From: Luxibacter massiliensis
GTDB lineage: Bacteria; Bacillota; Clostridia; Lachnospirales; Lachnospiraceae
DNA length: 64,000 bases
Assembly: GCF_900604355.1 (NCBI RefSeq)
Contig: NZ_UWOE01000001.1
Coordinates: forward strand, 1,674,001 to 1,738,000
Reading direction: 5' to 3'
Below the pieces are notes generated by a model that saw only the letters and a list, made by a program, of their open reading frames with translations, was not told the origin of the DNA and made no database searches. Position numbers and translations under genes: made by a program. How positions within the stretch are numbered: the first letter of the stretch is position 1; every line of letters begins with the position of its first letter. This document shows, piece by piece, positions 26,302 through 35,744 of this stretch.

Positions 26302-26517
26302 TTTCTCTTTCCTTTCACTGGTCTATTTCAAAAAGAGCTCCTTAAATTTACGCAAAGAATTGGCAATATGACGCGCCAACTCTGCTTTCGGTACATAATT
26401 ATAACGCAGCAAAACCAGCTTGTAAATCTATTCTTTCCCGTTTTTTCTGCATTTTTCCACAGAACCTCCTGCATTTTGGGGAGTTATCCACACATATTTG
26501 GGGCGTTTTCCGCAATT

Positions 26518-26997
26518 TTAATAGATAACATCTGCGTAATCCCCATTAGTAGCCTTTTTCAGGTCATCTGGCGAGAGTTTTAGCTGCATTCCAATTCTCC
26601 CTCCACTGACATAGATTGCCTCCTGGTATACAGCTCTTTCATCAATGATAGTAGGGAAGGACTTTTTCATTCCCACAGCAGTACAGCCGCCCCTGACATA
26701 TCCCGTAACAGAAGTAATGTCTTTAACCGGGAGCATCTCAATAGACTTTTCGTGCACTGCCCGGGCTGCTTTCTTTAAATCCAACTCTGCTGCCACAGGA
26801 ATTACAAATACATAATAATTCCCTGTTTTTCCTAAAGTAACCAGTGTCTTATATACGCATTCATGTGGAAGTCCGGCTTTATTAGCCGTACTGATCCCAT
26901 CTATAAAATGCTCACATTCATAAATTTGGTATTCATAAGAGATATGTTTTCTATCCAAAATACGCATAGCGTTTGTCTTTAATTCCTTTTTGCTCAT
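26518..26997 (-). CDS. YbaK/EbsC-family aminoacyl-tRNA deacylase
   Basis: A 159-residue YbaK-fold protein that hydrolyses mischarged Cys-tRNA(Pro) in characterised relatives. Motifs include YKTLVTLGKTGNYYVFVIP, the catalytic-region Lys of AAELDLKKAARA, and GGCTAVGMKK. The length fits the Cys-tRNA(Pro) deacylase group. Confidence 0.9.
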   Translation of the reverse strand: MSKKELKTNAMRILDRKHISYEYQIYECEHFIDGISTANKAGLPHECVYKTLVTLGKTGNYYVFVIPVAAELDLKKAARAVHEKSIEMLPVKDITSVTGYVRGGCTAVGMKKSFPTIIDERAVYQEAIYVSGGRIGMQLKLSPDDLKKATNGDYADVIY

Positions 26998-27134
26998 TGC
27001 AGCCTCTCTTTCTCAGCAAAACCTGGTTGTATACAAGTATACCATAAAATAAGTCCAGCTCTCCGTCATGGCCAAAAGTATATATAAATGCAAAAATTAT
27101 AGTATACAATTATACAATCTAAAAAGCAGACAAA

Positions 27135-27175
27135 ATTATATCAGTAAACCCAGTAAAAACGCCTACTGATATAAT
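27135..27175. repeat. Perfect 12-bp AT-rich inverted repeat
   Basis: ATTATATCAGTA at 27135-27146 and its exact reverse complement at 27164-27175 enclose 17 nt. It lies in the 233-bp gap between two minus-strand genes, 56 bp past the RNase G stop on one side. It could be a weak terminator or a protein-binding site. Confidence 0.6.
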
Positions 27176-27230
27176 AAGTCTATTTGAAATTTAGAATTTT
27201 CTGGCCAATGCATAAAATACTCTATAAGCA

Positions 27231-28430
27231 TTAGGTACGAATACTTTCATGGAGGGGACGGCGTACCTTTTTTCTTGTGATCTCTACAAGCTGCAGCTCC
27301 GTCACATCTACAACAGTACTTTGGATGGGATCCTGGGATAAATACTGTCTAAGTGCTTTTAAAAGCTCCTGCTCGTCATTTTTATTATCTAAATTAATAA
27401 AATCAACAATAACAATACCTGACAGATTACGCAGCCTTAGCTGCCTGGCAGTCTCTTTTGCAGCGGCAAGATTGATCTTCAGATAACTCTCGGCTGGATT
27501 TTTGCGGGATATATATTTCCCGGAGTTTACATCTATCACAGTAAGAGCTTCTGTATATTGGATCACAAGATAGGCCCCGTCTTTTAACCAGACGCGCTGC
27601 CCTAACGCTTTTTCCACAGCGGATCTGGTATTGTACAAGCTGGACAGAGGCAATTTAGGATCTTCATAAAGCCTGAGCTTGCCAAGTTCATCTGGATACT
27701 CTTTTTCATAATACTCCCTGACCTGCCTATACAGTCCCTCCCCCTGGATCACAATTTCAGTCAGTCCTTCTGTGTAGACATTCTTCAAATCAGTAATATA
27801 AGAAGGAGGTGCCTGTACAAGACATGAAAAGCAGGTGCGCATGGCGGCAGTTTGTTTTAATTTATAGAAATTATCTCTAAGCTTTTTAACTTCTTCCAAG
27901 ATAGCAGAGAATTCTACGTCTTTGGCATTGGTGCGGATAATTAATCCATACTCTTCATTTTTCAGGGGGCCAAGCTTTTCCTTTAATTCCTCCCGCAGAG
28001 TTTTTGGCAGCTTGCCTGATATGCCAATCCGGGTATTCCCAGATGTCAATATGGCATATTTCCCCGTAAAATTAATGTTGCTGCTGACTGTAGGTACCTT
28101 TGTCTTCATTGCCTCCCTGCTGATTTGGACAACAAGCTCGTCTCCTATGCAAAGCGGCTTTTTCCCAGACTTTTTTAAGAAAAATGCATTTTCCGCCTGG
28201 CTCATGTCATAATAACATTCTATGCTGCTTTCGATTTCAATAAAAGCTGCCCCTATATTTGAAACGATGTTCTTCACTTTTCCCACATAAATATTGCCCA
28301 GAGTATGCCTGCACCTTACACTGTCGCCTTTCTGGTCGCAGTGTATCTCAACAATCTCTTCGTTCTCCAGCAGGAACATCCATATTTTATTTTCCGATTC
28401 CTCCATGAGAATTTTCCGTGATATCGTCAT
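27231..28430 (-). CDS. Ribonuclease E/G family protein
   Basis: Endoribonuclease with an embedded S1-like domain (VGKVKNIVSNIGAAFIEI) and a catalytic DNase I-like domain with the metal-binding Asp residues in VIDVNSGK and VDFINLDN. The length of 399 residues fits the short RNase G type. The start forms an ATGA overlap with the upstream DUF2344 gene, so the two are translationally coupled. It is last in a three-gene operon with two partners. Confidence 0.92.
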   Translation of the reverse strand: MTISRKILMEESENKIWMFLLENEEIVEIHCDQKGDSVRCRHTLGNIYVGKVKNIVSNIGAAFIEIESSIECYYDMSQAENAFFLKKSGKKPLCIGDELVVQISREAMKTKVPTVSSNINFTGKYAILTSGNTRIGISGKLPKTLREELKEKLGPLKNEEYGLIIRTNAKDVEFSAILEEVKKLRDNFYKLKQTAAMRTCFSCLVQAPPSYITDLKNVYTEGLTEIVIQGEGLYRQVREYYEKEYPDELGKLRLYEDPKLPLSSLYNTRSAVEKALGQRVWLKDGAYLVIQYTEALTVIDVNSGKYISRKNPAESYLKINLAAAKETARQLRLRNLSGIVIVDFINLDNKNDEQELLKALRQYLSQDPIQSTVVDVTELQLVEITRKKVRRPLHESIRT

Positions 28431-29140
28431 TTATCAATCTCCATTTCTTCTCCCAGCGACTCCAGCGTTACCAGGCATGGCTCCTCTTTCGTCCCCATAT
28501 CTGCATACATTTCCAGACGCTGATGGGCAAATTCAATCTTCTCCTTACTTCTGCCTAAAAAAGCTAAAAAAGCTTCCATGACAAGGCCAGGCTTTAAATT
28601 CTCAACGCTTCCGGCTGCAACCTGCATAATAACCCCATCTCCATCTGGAGCAAAATGGTAAATCAAGGGGCGTATATCTACTTCTCTCTCACTGCGCTTA
28701 GTGGCTTTGAGGATACGTATTTCCGGCTGCGCCATAAAAGCTGTTGTTTTTTCTTTTAAATTTATGTCAAATGGGCCCTTTACCGGATAACTGCGGTAAT
28801 CAGCAGCAGCCACAATTGCCATGGCCGTCATTTTTTTCTCATCAGGAATTCTGCGGAAACTCAGTACGTCTATACCTTCTATCATAACCCGGTTTAGCTG
28901 CTCCACGGCTTTAGTCCCTGAGACAGGCTCTTTTAATTCAATGTCAAAATATTCTCCCTCGCTGGTAAGTCCTATCCCCAGAGGGCTTGCAAAGGACATA
29001 ATCATATGGGGGCTATACCCCCCTGTAAATGCGATGGGGATCTGCGCGCGGCGCATAGCTTTCTGGAAGAATCGCATAACATCCAGATGCCCAATAAATT
29101 TAAGGGCGCCATATTTTCTGAATTTAATTCTTGCTTTCAT
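28427..29140 (-). CDS. DUF2344 (TIGR03936) protein
   Basis: About 237 residues with the family opening KARIKFRKYGALKFIGHLDVMRFFQKAMRRA and ISFASPLGIGLTSEGEYFD-like blocks. It is regularly found next to, or fused to, the TIGR03960 radical SAM protein, and an RNA-modification role has been suspected. ATG 29140 has GGAGGAGG upstream and overlaps the radical SAM gene by 17 bp. Confidence 0.88.
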   Translation of the reverse strand: MKARIKFRKYGALKFIGHLDVMRFFQKAMRRAQIPIAFTGGYSPHMIMSFASPLGIGLTSEGEYFDIELKEPVSGTKAVEQLNRVMIEGIDVLSFRRIPDEKKMTAMAIVAAADYRSYPVKGPFDINLKEKTTAFMAQPEIRILKATKRSEREVDIRPLIYHFAPDGDGVIMQVAAGSVENLKPGLVMEAFLAFLGRSKEKIEFAHQRLEMYADMGTKEEPCLVTLESLGEEMEIDK

Positions 29141-30989
29141 AACAGACACCTCCTCCAAATATTGATGCCCCGCAGCCAGAGCACTGTGCCCTGCAATTTG
29201 GGGTGATTGTCCCGCACGCTGCCCTCTCCCACTCTCTCAAAAGAAAATCCTTGCTCACTCCAATGTCTATGAAATCCCAGGGGAGCAGTTCCTGGGCCTC
29301 CCGGATACGGGTAGTATAAAAAGCAATATCTGTGTCTGTATTGTCGAAAGCCTTCATCCATAGGTCATTGCGGAAAGTCTCTGTCCAGGAATCATACAGG
29401 CACCCAAGACGGTATGCCTCTTCTATCACCCTGCCAACCCTGCGGTCTCCTCTGGCAAATACCCCCTCCAGTACTGTGACATCTGCTTCATGCCAATTAT
29501 ATTTCAAACTTTTCTTGTTTAGCTGTTCTTGGAAAGCATGTTTGACAATTGAGGCCCGCCGGACATATTCTTCGCCTGTACACATAGGCGCCCATTGAAA
29601 GGGCGTGAAGGGTTTGGGCACAAAAAAAGAGGAGCTGGCTGTTATCTGGCATTTCCCATGACGGTTTTCTTTTGGGATCTCGTAGTACCTTCTTGCGATT
29701 CTGTCTGAAAGGCTGGCAATCTCCTTCATATCTTCTTCTGTCTCTGTTGGCAGTCCCAGCATAAAATACAGCTTTACCTTTGTCCAGCCGCCCTCAAAGG
29801 CCTGTCCGGCCCCATCTAATATCATTTCTTCTGTGAGTCCTTTGTTGATCACGTCTCGAAGCCTCTGGGATCCTGCCTCTGGGGCAAAAGTCAGGCTGCT
29901 CTTGCGGATATCCTGCACCTGACTCATGACATCCAGTGAAAAAGCGTCAATTCTCAGAGAAGGAAGGGAAATGTTGATGCCTTGATCCTTGAATTCTTCT
30001 ATTAAAAAACTCACCAATTCTTTTAATTGTGAATAATCACTGGAACTTAAAGAACTCAGGGAAATTTCTTCATGCCCTGTGTTTCTTAATAAAGTCCGGG
30101 CATATTCTTTGAGAGTATCAACATCTCTCTCCCTTGTAGGCCGATAGAGCATTCCCGCCTGGCAGAAACGGCAGCCACGGATACACCCCCGTTGGATTTC
30201 CAGTACAACTCTGTCCTGTGTGGCTTTAATAAATGGCACTACAGGCGCCTCTGGGTAAGGCGCTTCTGTGACATCCCTGACAAGCTGCTTCTTTATAGTA
30301 GCCGGGATACCTGGACGGTTCGGCACAAAAGCTGCCAACAAACCCTGCTCATCGTATGAAACATCATAAAGGGAGGGCACATAAATCCCTTCTATGCAGG
30401 CGGCTTTTTCCAGAAATTCTTCCCTGGATACATCAGATCCACGGCAGGCTTTATAAAGATCCAAGAGCTCATCATACACTGTTTCCCCCTCGCCGATATA
30501 AAATAAATCAAAGAATTCTGCAAGAGGCTCCGGGTTATAGGCACAGGGGCCTCCCCCGATTACAATGGGATGTTCCCAGGAGCGTTCCTGGCTGTGCAGG
30601 GGAATCTGGCTTAGATCGAGAACCTGCAGAATATTTGTATAGCACATTTCATATTGAAGTGTGATTCCGAGGAAATCAAAATCTCTGACCGGATCTTGGG
30701 ATTCCAGTGCAAACAGCGGAATATGCCTGTCCCTCATTACCTTGTCTAAATCAATCCAGGGAGAATATACACGTTCACACCATACATCTTTCCGGCGGTT
30801 GAACATATCATAAAGTATTTGAATTCCAAGATGGGACATGCCAATTTCGTATACGTCCGGGAAGCACATTGCAAATCGGATAGCCACCTTTTCCTTGTCT
30901 TTCATCACCGAGTTGACCTCATTCCCGATGTACCGGGCTGGTTTCTCGATTTTTAGTAATATTTCATCGTTTAAAGCGAGTTTTCTCAT
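29124..30989 (-). CDS. TIGR03960-type B12-binding-like radical SAM protein
   Basis: A 621-residue radical SAM enzyme. The [4Fe-4S] motif CxxxCxxC is in RGCIRGCRFCQAGM near residue 270. The N-terminal third resembles a cobalamin-binding domain, and a cysteine cluster near the C-terminus (CRAQCSGCGA) may bind a second cluster. It is the first gene of the operon with DUF2344 and RNase G. The substrate of the family is not established. Confidence 0.9.
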   Translation of the reverse strand: MRKLALNDEILLKIEKPARYIGNEVNSVMKDKEKVAIRFAMCFPDVYEIGMSHLGIQILYDMFNRRKDVWCERVYSPWIDLDKVMRDRHIPLFALESQDPVRDFDFLGITLQYEMCYTNILQVLDLSQIPLHSQERSWEHPIVIGGGPCAYNPEPLAEFFDLFYIGEGETVYDELLDLYKACRGSDVSREEFLEKAACIEGIYVPSLYDVSYDEQGLLAAFVPNRPGIPATIKKQLVRDVTEAPYPEAPVVPFIKATQDRVVLEIQRGCIRGCRFCQAGMLYRPTRERDVDTLKEYARTLLRNTGHEEISLSSLSSSDYSQLKELVSFLIEEFKDQGINISLPSLRIDAFSLDVMSQVQDIRKSSLTFAPEAGSQRLRDVINKGLTEEMILDGAGQAFEGGWTKVKLYFMLGLPTETEEDMKEIASLSDRIARRYYEIPKENRHGKCQITASSSFFVPKPFTPFQWAPMCTGEEYVRRASIVKHAFQEQLNKKSLKYNWHEADVTVLEGVFARGDRRVGRVIEEAYRLGCLYDSWTETFRNDLWMKAFDNTDTDIAFYTTRIREAQELLPWDFIDIGVSKDFLLREWERAACGTITPNCRAQCSGCGASIFGGGVCYESKN

Positions 30990-31597
30990 AATTTTCCTTT
31001 CATTTTTGTCTAATATTAACCAAAAATGTGCTTTCCTATTTTCCTGTGTTTTTGAAAAAAACGGCTGCTTTTTTGTTGATTTTTCGCTGCGCTTTCGGGT
31101 GTAAAATGAGCACTTTTTTCTTCATTTTTGCCCTTGCGTAACAAATTGCCCTTTTTTCGACTGTGCGATATTTTGCATAATTATACACCATTTCGCGGTG
31201 CTGTATAAAAATACATAACAATGAATATCACAATCTGATACTCAAAAACACTGGTTTTCTGCTCAAAATCTCTCAAATTTAGCACTGTTTTTTGTACCAT
31301 TGAACAGAGTGTATCATTCTATGATATGAATCGATACACAACAGCACTATATATTTTTAAATGTTATGTTAACCCACAATATTATATATTTTTTGGGACA
31401 TTAGTTCAAGCAAATTTTTATGTGATGTGTAAATCCATAGCATAAATCTATCTGCGGGCATATATTCTATTGTTTCAGTCTCTTTAATACGGTCTTTCCA
31501 TGCAAGTCCAACGCTGCTATTTCGTGAAAATGAAGATATTTTACAAGACTTTTTGAAAATCAGGAAGTACAATAGTTAAAGCAAGGAGGGCAGACAC
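30990..31597. other. 608-bp gap at the core/accessory boundary
   Basis: No supported gene. Two minus-strand frames of about 60 codons (31036-31221 and 31369-31572) lack ribosome sites and known motifs. The composition is AT-rich with long T and A runs. The segment separates conserved housekeeping genes from the accessory cassette that starts at 31598. The last 15 bp hold the AAGGAGGG ribosome site of the AraC gene. Confidence 0.5.
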
Positions 31598-32422
31598 ATG
31601 AAAAAAGAAATACGAACCGTTGTCTATGACGATGAATTAAGAATAGAAGCCTATCGTTTTGAAGGCATTGTGCAGCCTTTTCCCAACCATTTTCATGAAC
31701 ATTATGTAATCGGATTTGTTGAAAATGGGGAACGCTGCTTATCATGCCGGAATAAAGAATATACAATTGAACAAGGAAGCGTACTTTTGTTCAATCCGGG
31801 TGATAATCACGCCTGTGTGCAGAGTGACAATGGCACTCTGGATTATCGTGGTCTTAATATCTCAAAGGAAGTCATGTTAGATTTATCAGCGGAAGTGACG
31901 GGAAAAAGACAGCTTCCGGGATTTTCGAGAAATGTTGTTTATGATGAAGAAGCAATCTGTTATCTTCGTCCTCTGCATGAAATGGTTATGAACGGTGTCG
32001 GAGAATTTGGAAAAGAAGAAAGCTTGCTGTTTTTAATTTCTGCGCTTATTCAAAACTACGGGCAGCCATTTGAAAATTGTATACCAGAGTGCAGACAAGA
32101 GATTGAAAAAGCGTGTGAATTTATAGCGAAACACTTTACAGAACGAATTTACTTAGACCAAATCTGCCGCCACGCAGGACTTAGTAAATCTACCTTGCTT
32201 CGGGCATTTACAAAAGCAAAGGGTGTGACACCATATCGCTATTTAGAAACCGTCCGTATCAATGAAGCAAAAAAGTTACTGCAACAGGGTGTGCCGCCGT
32301 TAGAAGCCGCCATACAGACAGGCTTTTCCGACCAAAGCCATTTTACAAATTATTTCAGCAGTTTTATCGGGCTTGCTCCGGGGGTGTATCGGGAAATATT
32401 TTTTGAGAGAGAAGGACAATGA
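31598..32422 (+). CDS. AraC-family transcriptional regulator with cupin sensor
   Basis: A 274-residue regulator. The N-terminal cupin (about 10-150) contains PNHFHEHYVIGFVENG and FNPGDNHAC. The C-terminal AraC double helix-turn-helix (about 175-270) has LDQICRHAGLSKSTLLRAF and AAIQTGFSDQSHFTNYFSSFIG. The next gene, an EamA transporter, starts in a 4-bp ATGA overlap, so the regulator is cotranscribed with its likely target. Confidence 0.92.
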   Translation: MKKEIRTVVYDDELRIEAYRFEGIVQPFPNHFHEHYVIGFVENGERCLSCRNKEYTIEQGSVLLFNPGDNHACVQSDNGTLDYRGLNISKEVMLDLSAEVTGKRQLPGFSRNVVYDEEAICYLRPLHEMVMNGVGEFGKEESLLFLISALIQNYGQPFENCIPECRQEIEKACEFIAKHFTERIYLDQICRHAGLSKSTLLRAFTKAKGVTPYRYLETVRINEAKKLLQQGVPPLEAAIQTGFSDQSHFTNYFSSFIGLAPGVYREIFFEREGQ

Positions 32423-33345
32423 ATAAGACTATGAAAAACAAAAAATCAATCGGACATTTAGCGGCGTTACTTACAATTATCATATGGGGAACAACCTTTA
32501 TTTCAACCAAGGTTTTGTTAGTAGATTTTAAGCCTGTCGAAATCCTGTTCTTTCGCTTTATCATGGGATATGCGGCATTGCTGATGATCTGCCCCCGACG
32601 CTTGAAAGGTGTAGAACGGAAACAGGAAGTTACCTTTATGGCTGCCGGATTATGTGGGATATGCCTGTATTATTTATTAGAGAATATTGCCTTGACTTAT
32701 ACAATGGCTTCCAATGTGGGGGTGATTATATCGGTTGCTCCATTCCTTACCGCAATACTGACGCATTTGTCTATGAAGTCAGAAGAAAAACTGCGGTTAA
32801 ATTTTTTCATCGGATTTGCTGTTGCTATGGCAGGAATTATTTTTATCAGCTTTAGTGGTTCAAAGTTGGAACTGAATCCCAAAGGCGATATACTTGCTGT
32901 CATTGCTGCTTTTGTGTGGGCGTACTATTCCATTTTGACAAAGAAAATCAGCAGCTACGGCTATTCCATTATCCTGACAACACGCAGGACTTTTTTCTAC
33001 GGGATTCTGTTTATGATACCGACACTGTTTTTCTTTGACTTTCATATGGAACTCTCACGCTTTACAAATATCACATACCTGTTGAATATTCTTTATTTGG
33101 GATTGGGAGCGTCCGCACTGTGCTTTGTAACATGGAATTTTGCCGTAAAGGTTTTAGGGGCAGTCAAGACAAGCGTTTATATTTATATGGTTCCCGTAAT
33201 TACCGTTGTAACTTCGGTTGTTATTTTACATGAACAGATAACCGTATTATCCGGCGTAGGAGCATTTTTAACATTGATAGGATTATTTCTGTCAGAAAGC
33301 AAAATCGGAAAGAAAGGTGGAGATCGCAATGGATTTACAAAATAA
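32419..33345 (+). CDS. EamA/DMT-superfamily transporter
   Basis: A 308-residue permease with ten membrane helices in two EamA repeats (GHLAALLTIIIWGTTFISTK at the start of the first, GDILAVIAAFVWAYYSILTK at the start of the second). Such proteins usually export amino acids or related metabolites; the substrate here is unknown. It is coupled to the AraC gene by ATGA and overlaps the next gene. Confidence 0.9.
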   Translation: MNKTMKNKKSIGHLAALLTIIIWGTTFISTKVLLVDFKPVEILFFRFIMGYAALLMICPRRLKGVERKQEVTFMAAGLCGICLYYLLENIALTYTMASNVGVIISVAPFLTAILTHLSMKSEEKLRLNFFIGFAVAMAGIIFISFSGSKLELNPKGDILAVIAAFVWAYYSILTKKISSYGYSIILTTRRTFFYGILFMIPTLFFFDFHMELSRFTNITYLLNILYLGLGASALCFVTWNFAVKVLGAVKTSVYIYMVPVITVVTSVVILHEQITVLSGVGAFLTLIGLFLSESKIGKKGGDRNGFTK

Positions 33346-33751
33346 AAAATGTGTAATGGTAATTGACGAAAATTTACCATTAGGAATTATTGCAAATACA
33401 GCAGCTATTATGGGAATTACACTGGGGAAGAAAATGCCGGGAGTTGTCGGTAGTGATGTAGTTGACAAAACAGGAAACGAACATTTAGGTATTATTGAAT
33501 TTCCCGTTCCAATTTTGAAAGGAAGCATGGATAGCATTAAGGCAATCAGAGAGAAATTATATGAGCCGGACTTTTCCGATCTGACCGTTGTCGATTTTTC
33601 TGATTTGGCACAGAGCTGCAAAACCTATGATGAATTCATCGGGAAAATGGGGACTGCTGCAGAAACTGATTTAAACTATTTTGGAATTGCCATTTGCGGA
33701 GCAAAAAAGAAAGTAAATAAACTTACAGGCAATATACCGCTTTTGCGATAG
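33329..33751 (+). CDS. DUF2000 family protein
   Basis: About 140 residues with the DUF2000 pattern (KCVMVIDENLPLGIIANTAA, then LGKKMPG, KGSMDSIKAIREK). The fold is related to peptidyl-tRNA hydrolase-like proteins in family databases, but no reaction is known. ATG 33329 is preferred over GTG 33317, as GGTGGAG lies 7 nt upstream. It overlaps the transporter by 17 bp and completes the cassette. Confidence 0.85.
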   Translation: MDLQNKKCVMVIDENLPLGIIANTAAIMGITLGKKMPGVVGSDVVDKTGNEHLGIIEFPVPILKGSMDSIKAIREKLYEPDFSDLTVVDFSDLAQSCKTYDEFIGKMGTAAETDLNYFGIAICGAKKKVNKLTGNIPLLR

Positions 33752-34079
33752 TTCGGAGTAAAAGTATGAATGTGAGAATTGAAAAAAATGAGGCAGAACT
33801 TATTTCTGGAACTAAAAAGTCCATACAAAATTCTTACTTTTTGTGTGGAACTTATATTTACGCCTTACAGGAAAGCGTGTAAATCTGTGCAGAAATACAC
33901 GCTTATCACCATTTAACCTACAATTTTCCGATTCCCATCCTTATGTAGCACAAGCTCAAAATTAACCGGGCAAAGAATAACACCGGCTTTCCGACTGACC
34001 AGCTGGAGAAAATACAGGCTGCCTTTGCTGATTTTAAGAAAGAAGCGTTGCAGAGAAAAATAACTGTTTGCCGCTTATT
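33752..34079. other. Intergenic stretch with a 38-codon frame, a hairpin and a coding remnant
   Basis: A 38-codon frame at 33765-33881 has a GGAG ribosome site but no known family. A perfect 9-bp hairpin (33873-33881 with 33896-33904) overlaps its stop codon and may terminate the cassette. From about 33981 a stop-free stretch reads like protein (NTGFPTDQLEKIQAAFADFK) with no start, probably gene debris truncated by the inserted histidine kinase locus. Confidence 0.4.
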
Positions 34080-34979
34080 TCAGAGTTCAAATGTGACAAT
34101 CAGTGTGTCGTTTTGCAAATTAGCGCTGATACTCCCATCTAATTTTTCAGTAAGTAGTTTTACGACTGCAAGTCCTAACCCGGTTCCGCCATTATGCCTT
34201 GATTTGTCCGCTGTATAAAAGCGTTCAAATAGCCGGGAAGCATCTATTTCTGCCGCATTTTGGACTGAATTTTTGATAGAGAACATTATGTTGTTCTTTG
34301 TTTCCTGTACTAAGACAATTTCTATTGTTCCGGTCGAATAGCGTATAGCATTTGTTAACAAATTTTGCAAAATTCGCTCAATCATACTTTGGTCAGAGCA
34401 TAGAAAAACAGAATGGTCAGGAAGACTTATTTCAAGATGAATCTTTTCATGCTCTAAAGCCGGAGAATTTTCTGTGATAAGATTCATCAACAGATTTGAA
34501 AAATTGAAATTCTCTTTTTGCGGCGTTGTCTGCTCTGCATCTAATACGGAAAGATCATAAAAAGTTTCTACCAGATCTTTCATTCTTTCGGCTTTGTTCA
34601 GAACCGTTTCTATCCGTCTTTTCTGCTCCATTTGCATCTTTTCTTTTTTTAATAATTGTAGGTGCCCCAATATGACGGTTAACGGAGTGCGTAAATCGTG
34701 TGAGATATTAGCAATGGATTCTTTCAGACGTTCTTCGTGCAGTAATGCACTTGAAACGGACTGTCTCTGCTTATCATGATACTGATTCAGCGTTCCAGCC
34801 AACCGTTCCAAATCCTGGTCGATAAGGGAAATATCCAACATCTTTTCTGTATCACCACAAGTTAATCTTTTCATTTGTTCGGAAAGATTACGAATTTGCT
34901 TTTTTAACTGTATATGTTTAAATAATACTATCAGAAAAAGCCCTGACACAATGAATAACAATGATTTTATATTGGACAC
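34080..34979 (-). CDS. Sensor histidine kinase of the peptide-protection locus
   Basis: A 299-residue histidine kinase. A single N-terminal membrane helix (about residues 5-22) is followed at once by the dimerisation/phosphoacceptor domain (SIANISHDLRTPLTV) and the ATPase domain with the N box (LTNAIRYS) and GTGLGLAVVK. There is almost no extracytoplasmic sensor, so it may sense within the membrane or through the adjacent transporter. It is last in the minus-strand order regulator, ATPase, two permeases, kinase. Confidence 0.93.
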   Translation of the reverse strand: MSNIKSLLFIVSGLFLIVLFKHIQLKKQIRNLSEQMKRLTCGDTEKMLDISLIDQDLERLAGTLNQYHDKQRQSVSSALLHEERLKESIANISHDLRTPLTVILGHLQLLKKEKMQMEQKRRIETVLNKAERMKDLVETFYDLSVLDAEQTTPQKENFNFSNLLMNLITENSPALEHEKIHLEISLPDHSVFLCSDQSMIERILQNLLTNAIRYSTGTIEIVLVQETKNNIMFSIKNSVQNAAEIDASRLFERFYTADKSRHNGGTGLGLAVVKLLTEKLDGSISANLQNDTLIVTFEL

Positions 34980-34990
34980 CTCCCTGTTTT

Positions 34991-35728
34991 CTATTTCAAG
35001 TCACATTTACGAAACCTCATCCAAGATAAACATATCAATAGGATCACCCATATTACACCAACCAAAAGAGCTGCTGAATGAAAAAATCCACCGGAACTGA
35101 CAGATTCTCTTATTTGATAGGTAGGCAAAAAAGCCACCGGAAAATGTAACATCATACCATAACCCAAATACAAACTAAGCACAAACATAAGAACTGCCGT
35201 AGCAGCAACAGACTTTAATGCATGTTGCAGACAATAACAAATAAGCATTGCCAATAAGAACATTGCGCTGTTCATAAGAAAAGAGTACACAGATGCTTTC
35301 AATATATTATTAAAAAATGCGCCAATATCTTCCATCCCAAATCTTCCAAATTCTCTGATGCATCCTGCGATTGGATAGGCTAAGGCTATGATATTAAACG
35401 CAAGCAAATATACGATTAGTTGACTTGCAAAGATTTCTTTTCGGGGATGCCCCGCACTGACTTCCAAATCAAGTGTCCGGCAAGAAAATTCTTGTCCTAA
35501 AACCAAAGCCAGTATACTGGAGATAATGACAAGAAGGAATGTGCTGTCATATACCATTCCATTGAAAATATCTGCAAGGGAAGCCGCTGCGCCGCCATCC
35601 GGCCCCAGGACTTCCAAAATATAAGTATCTGCTGTCAAAAATCCCATAGAAAATACCAGGAGCAACCCACACCAATAGAAGAAATTGTGGAACAACTGGT
35701 AGCGTTCCATTTTCAGTAAATTACTCAT
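34991..35728 (-). CDS. Lantibiotic-protection-type ABC permease (second subunit)
   Basis: A 245-residue ABC-2 permease with six membrane helices. It begins MSNLLKMERYQLFHNFFYW, closely like the start of the preceding permease, suggesting paralogy. LanE/LanG pairs with this layout, together with a LanF ATPase, expel lantibiotics from the membrane. Confidence 0.88.
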   Translation of the reverse strand: MSNLLKMERYQLFHNFFYWCGLLLVFSMGFLTADTYILEVLGPDGGAAASLADIFNGMVYDSTFLLVIISSILALVLGQEFSCRTLDLEVSAGHPRKEIFASQLIVYLLAFNIIALAYPIAGCIREFGRFGMEDIGAFFNNILKASVYSFLMNSAMFLLAMLICYCLQHALKSVAATAVLMFVLSLYLGYGMMLHFPVAFLPTYQIRESVSSGGFFHSAALLVGVIWVILLICLSWMRFRKCDLK

Positions 35729-35744
35729 TTCAACACCTCCCTCA

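Noticed and set aside
26302..26517. Lysine riboswitch upstream of aspartokinase
   Set aside because: The leader is short and lacks the conserved core and multi-stem layout of the lysine riboswitch.
26440..26520. Replication origin suggested by two DnaA-box-like sites
   Set aside because: Only two sites, no AT-rich unwinding region with iterons, and no dnaA or dnaN nearby.
31369..31572. 67-codon minus-strand frame before the AraC gene
   Set aside because: No ribosome site or recognisable motif; treated as non-coding.
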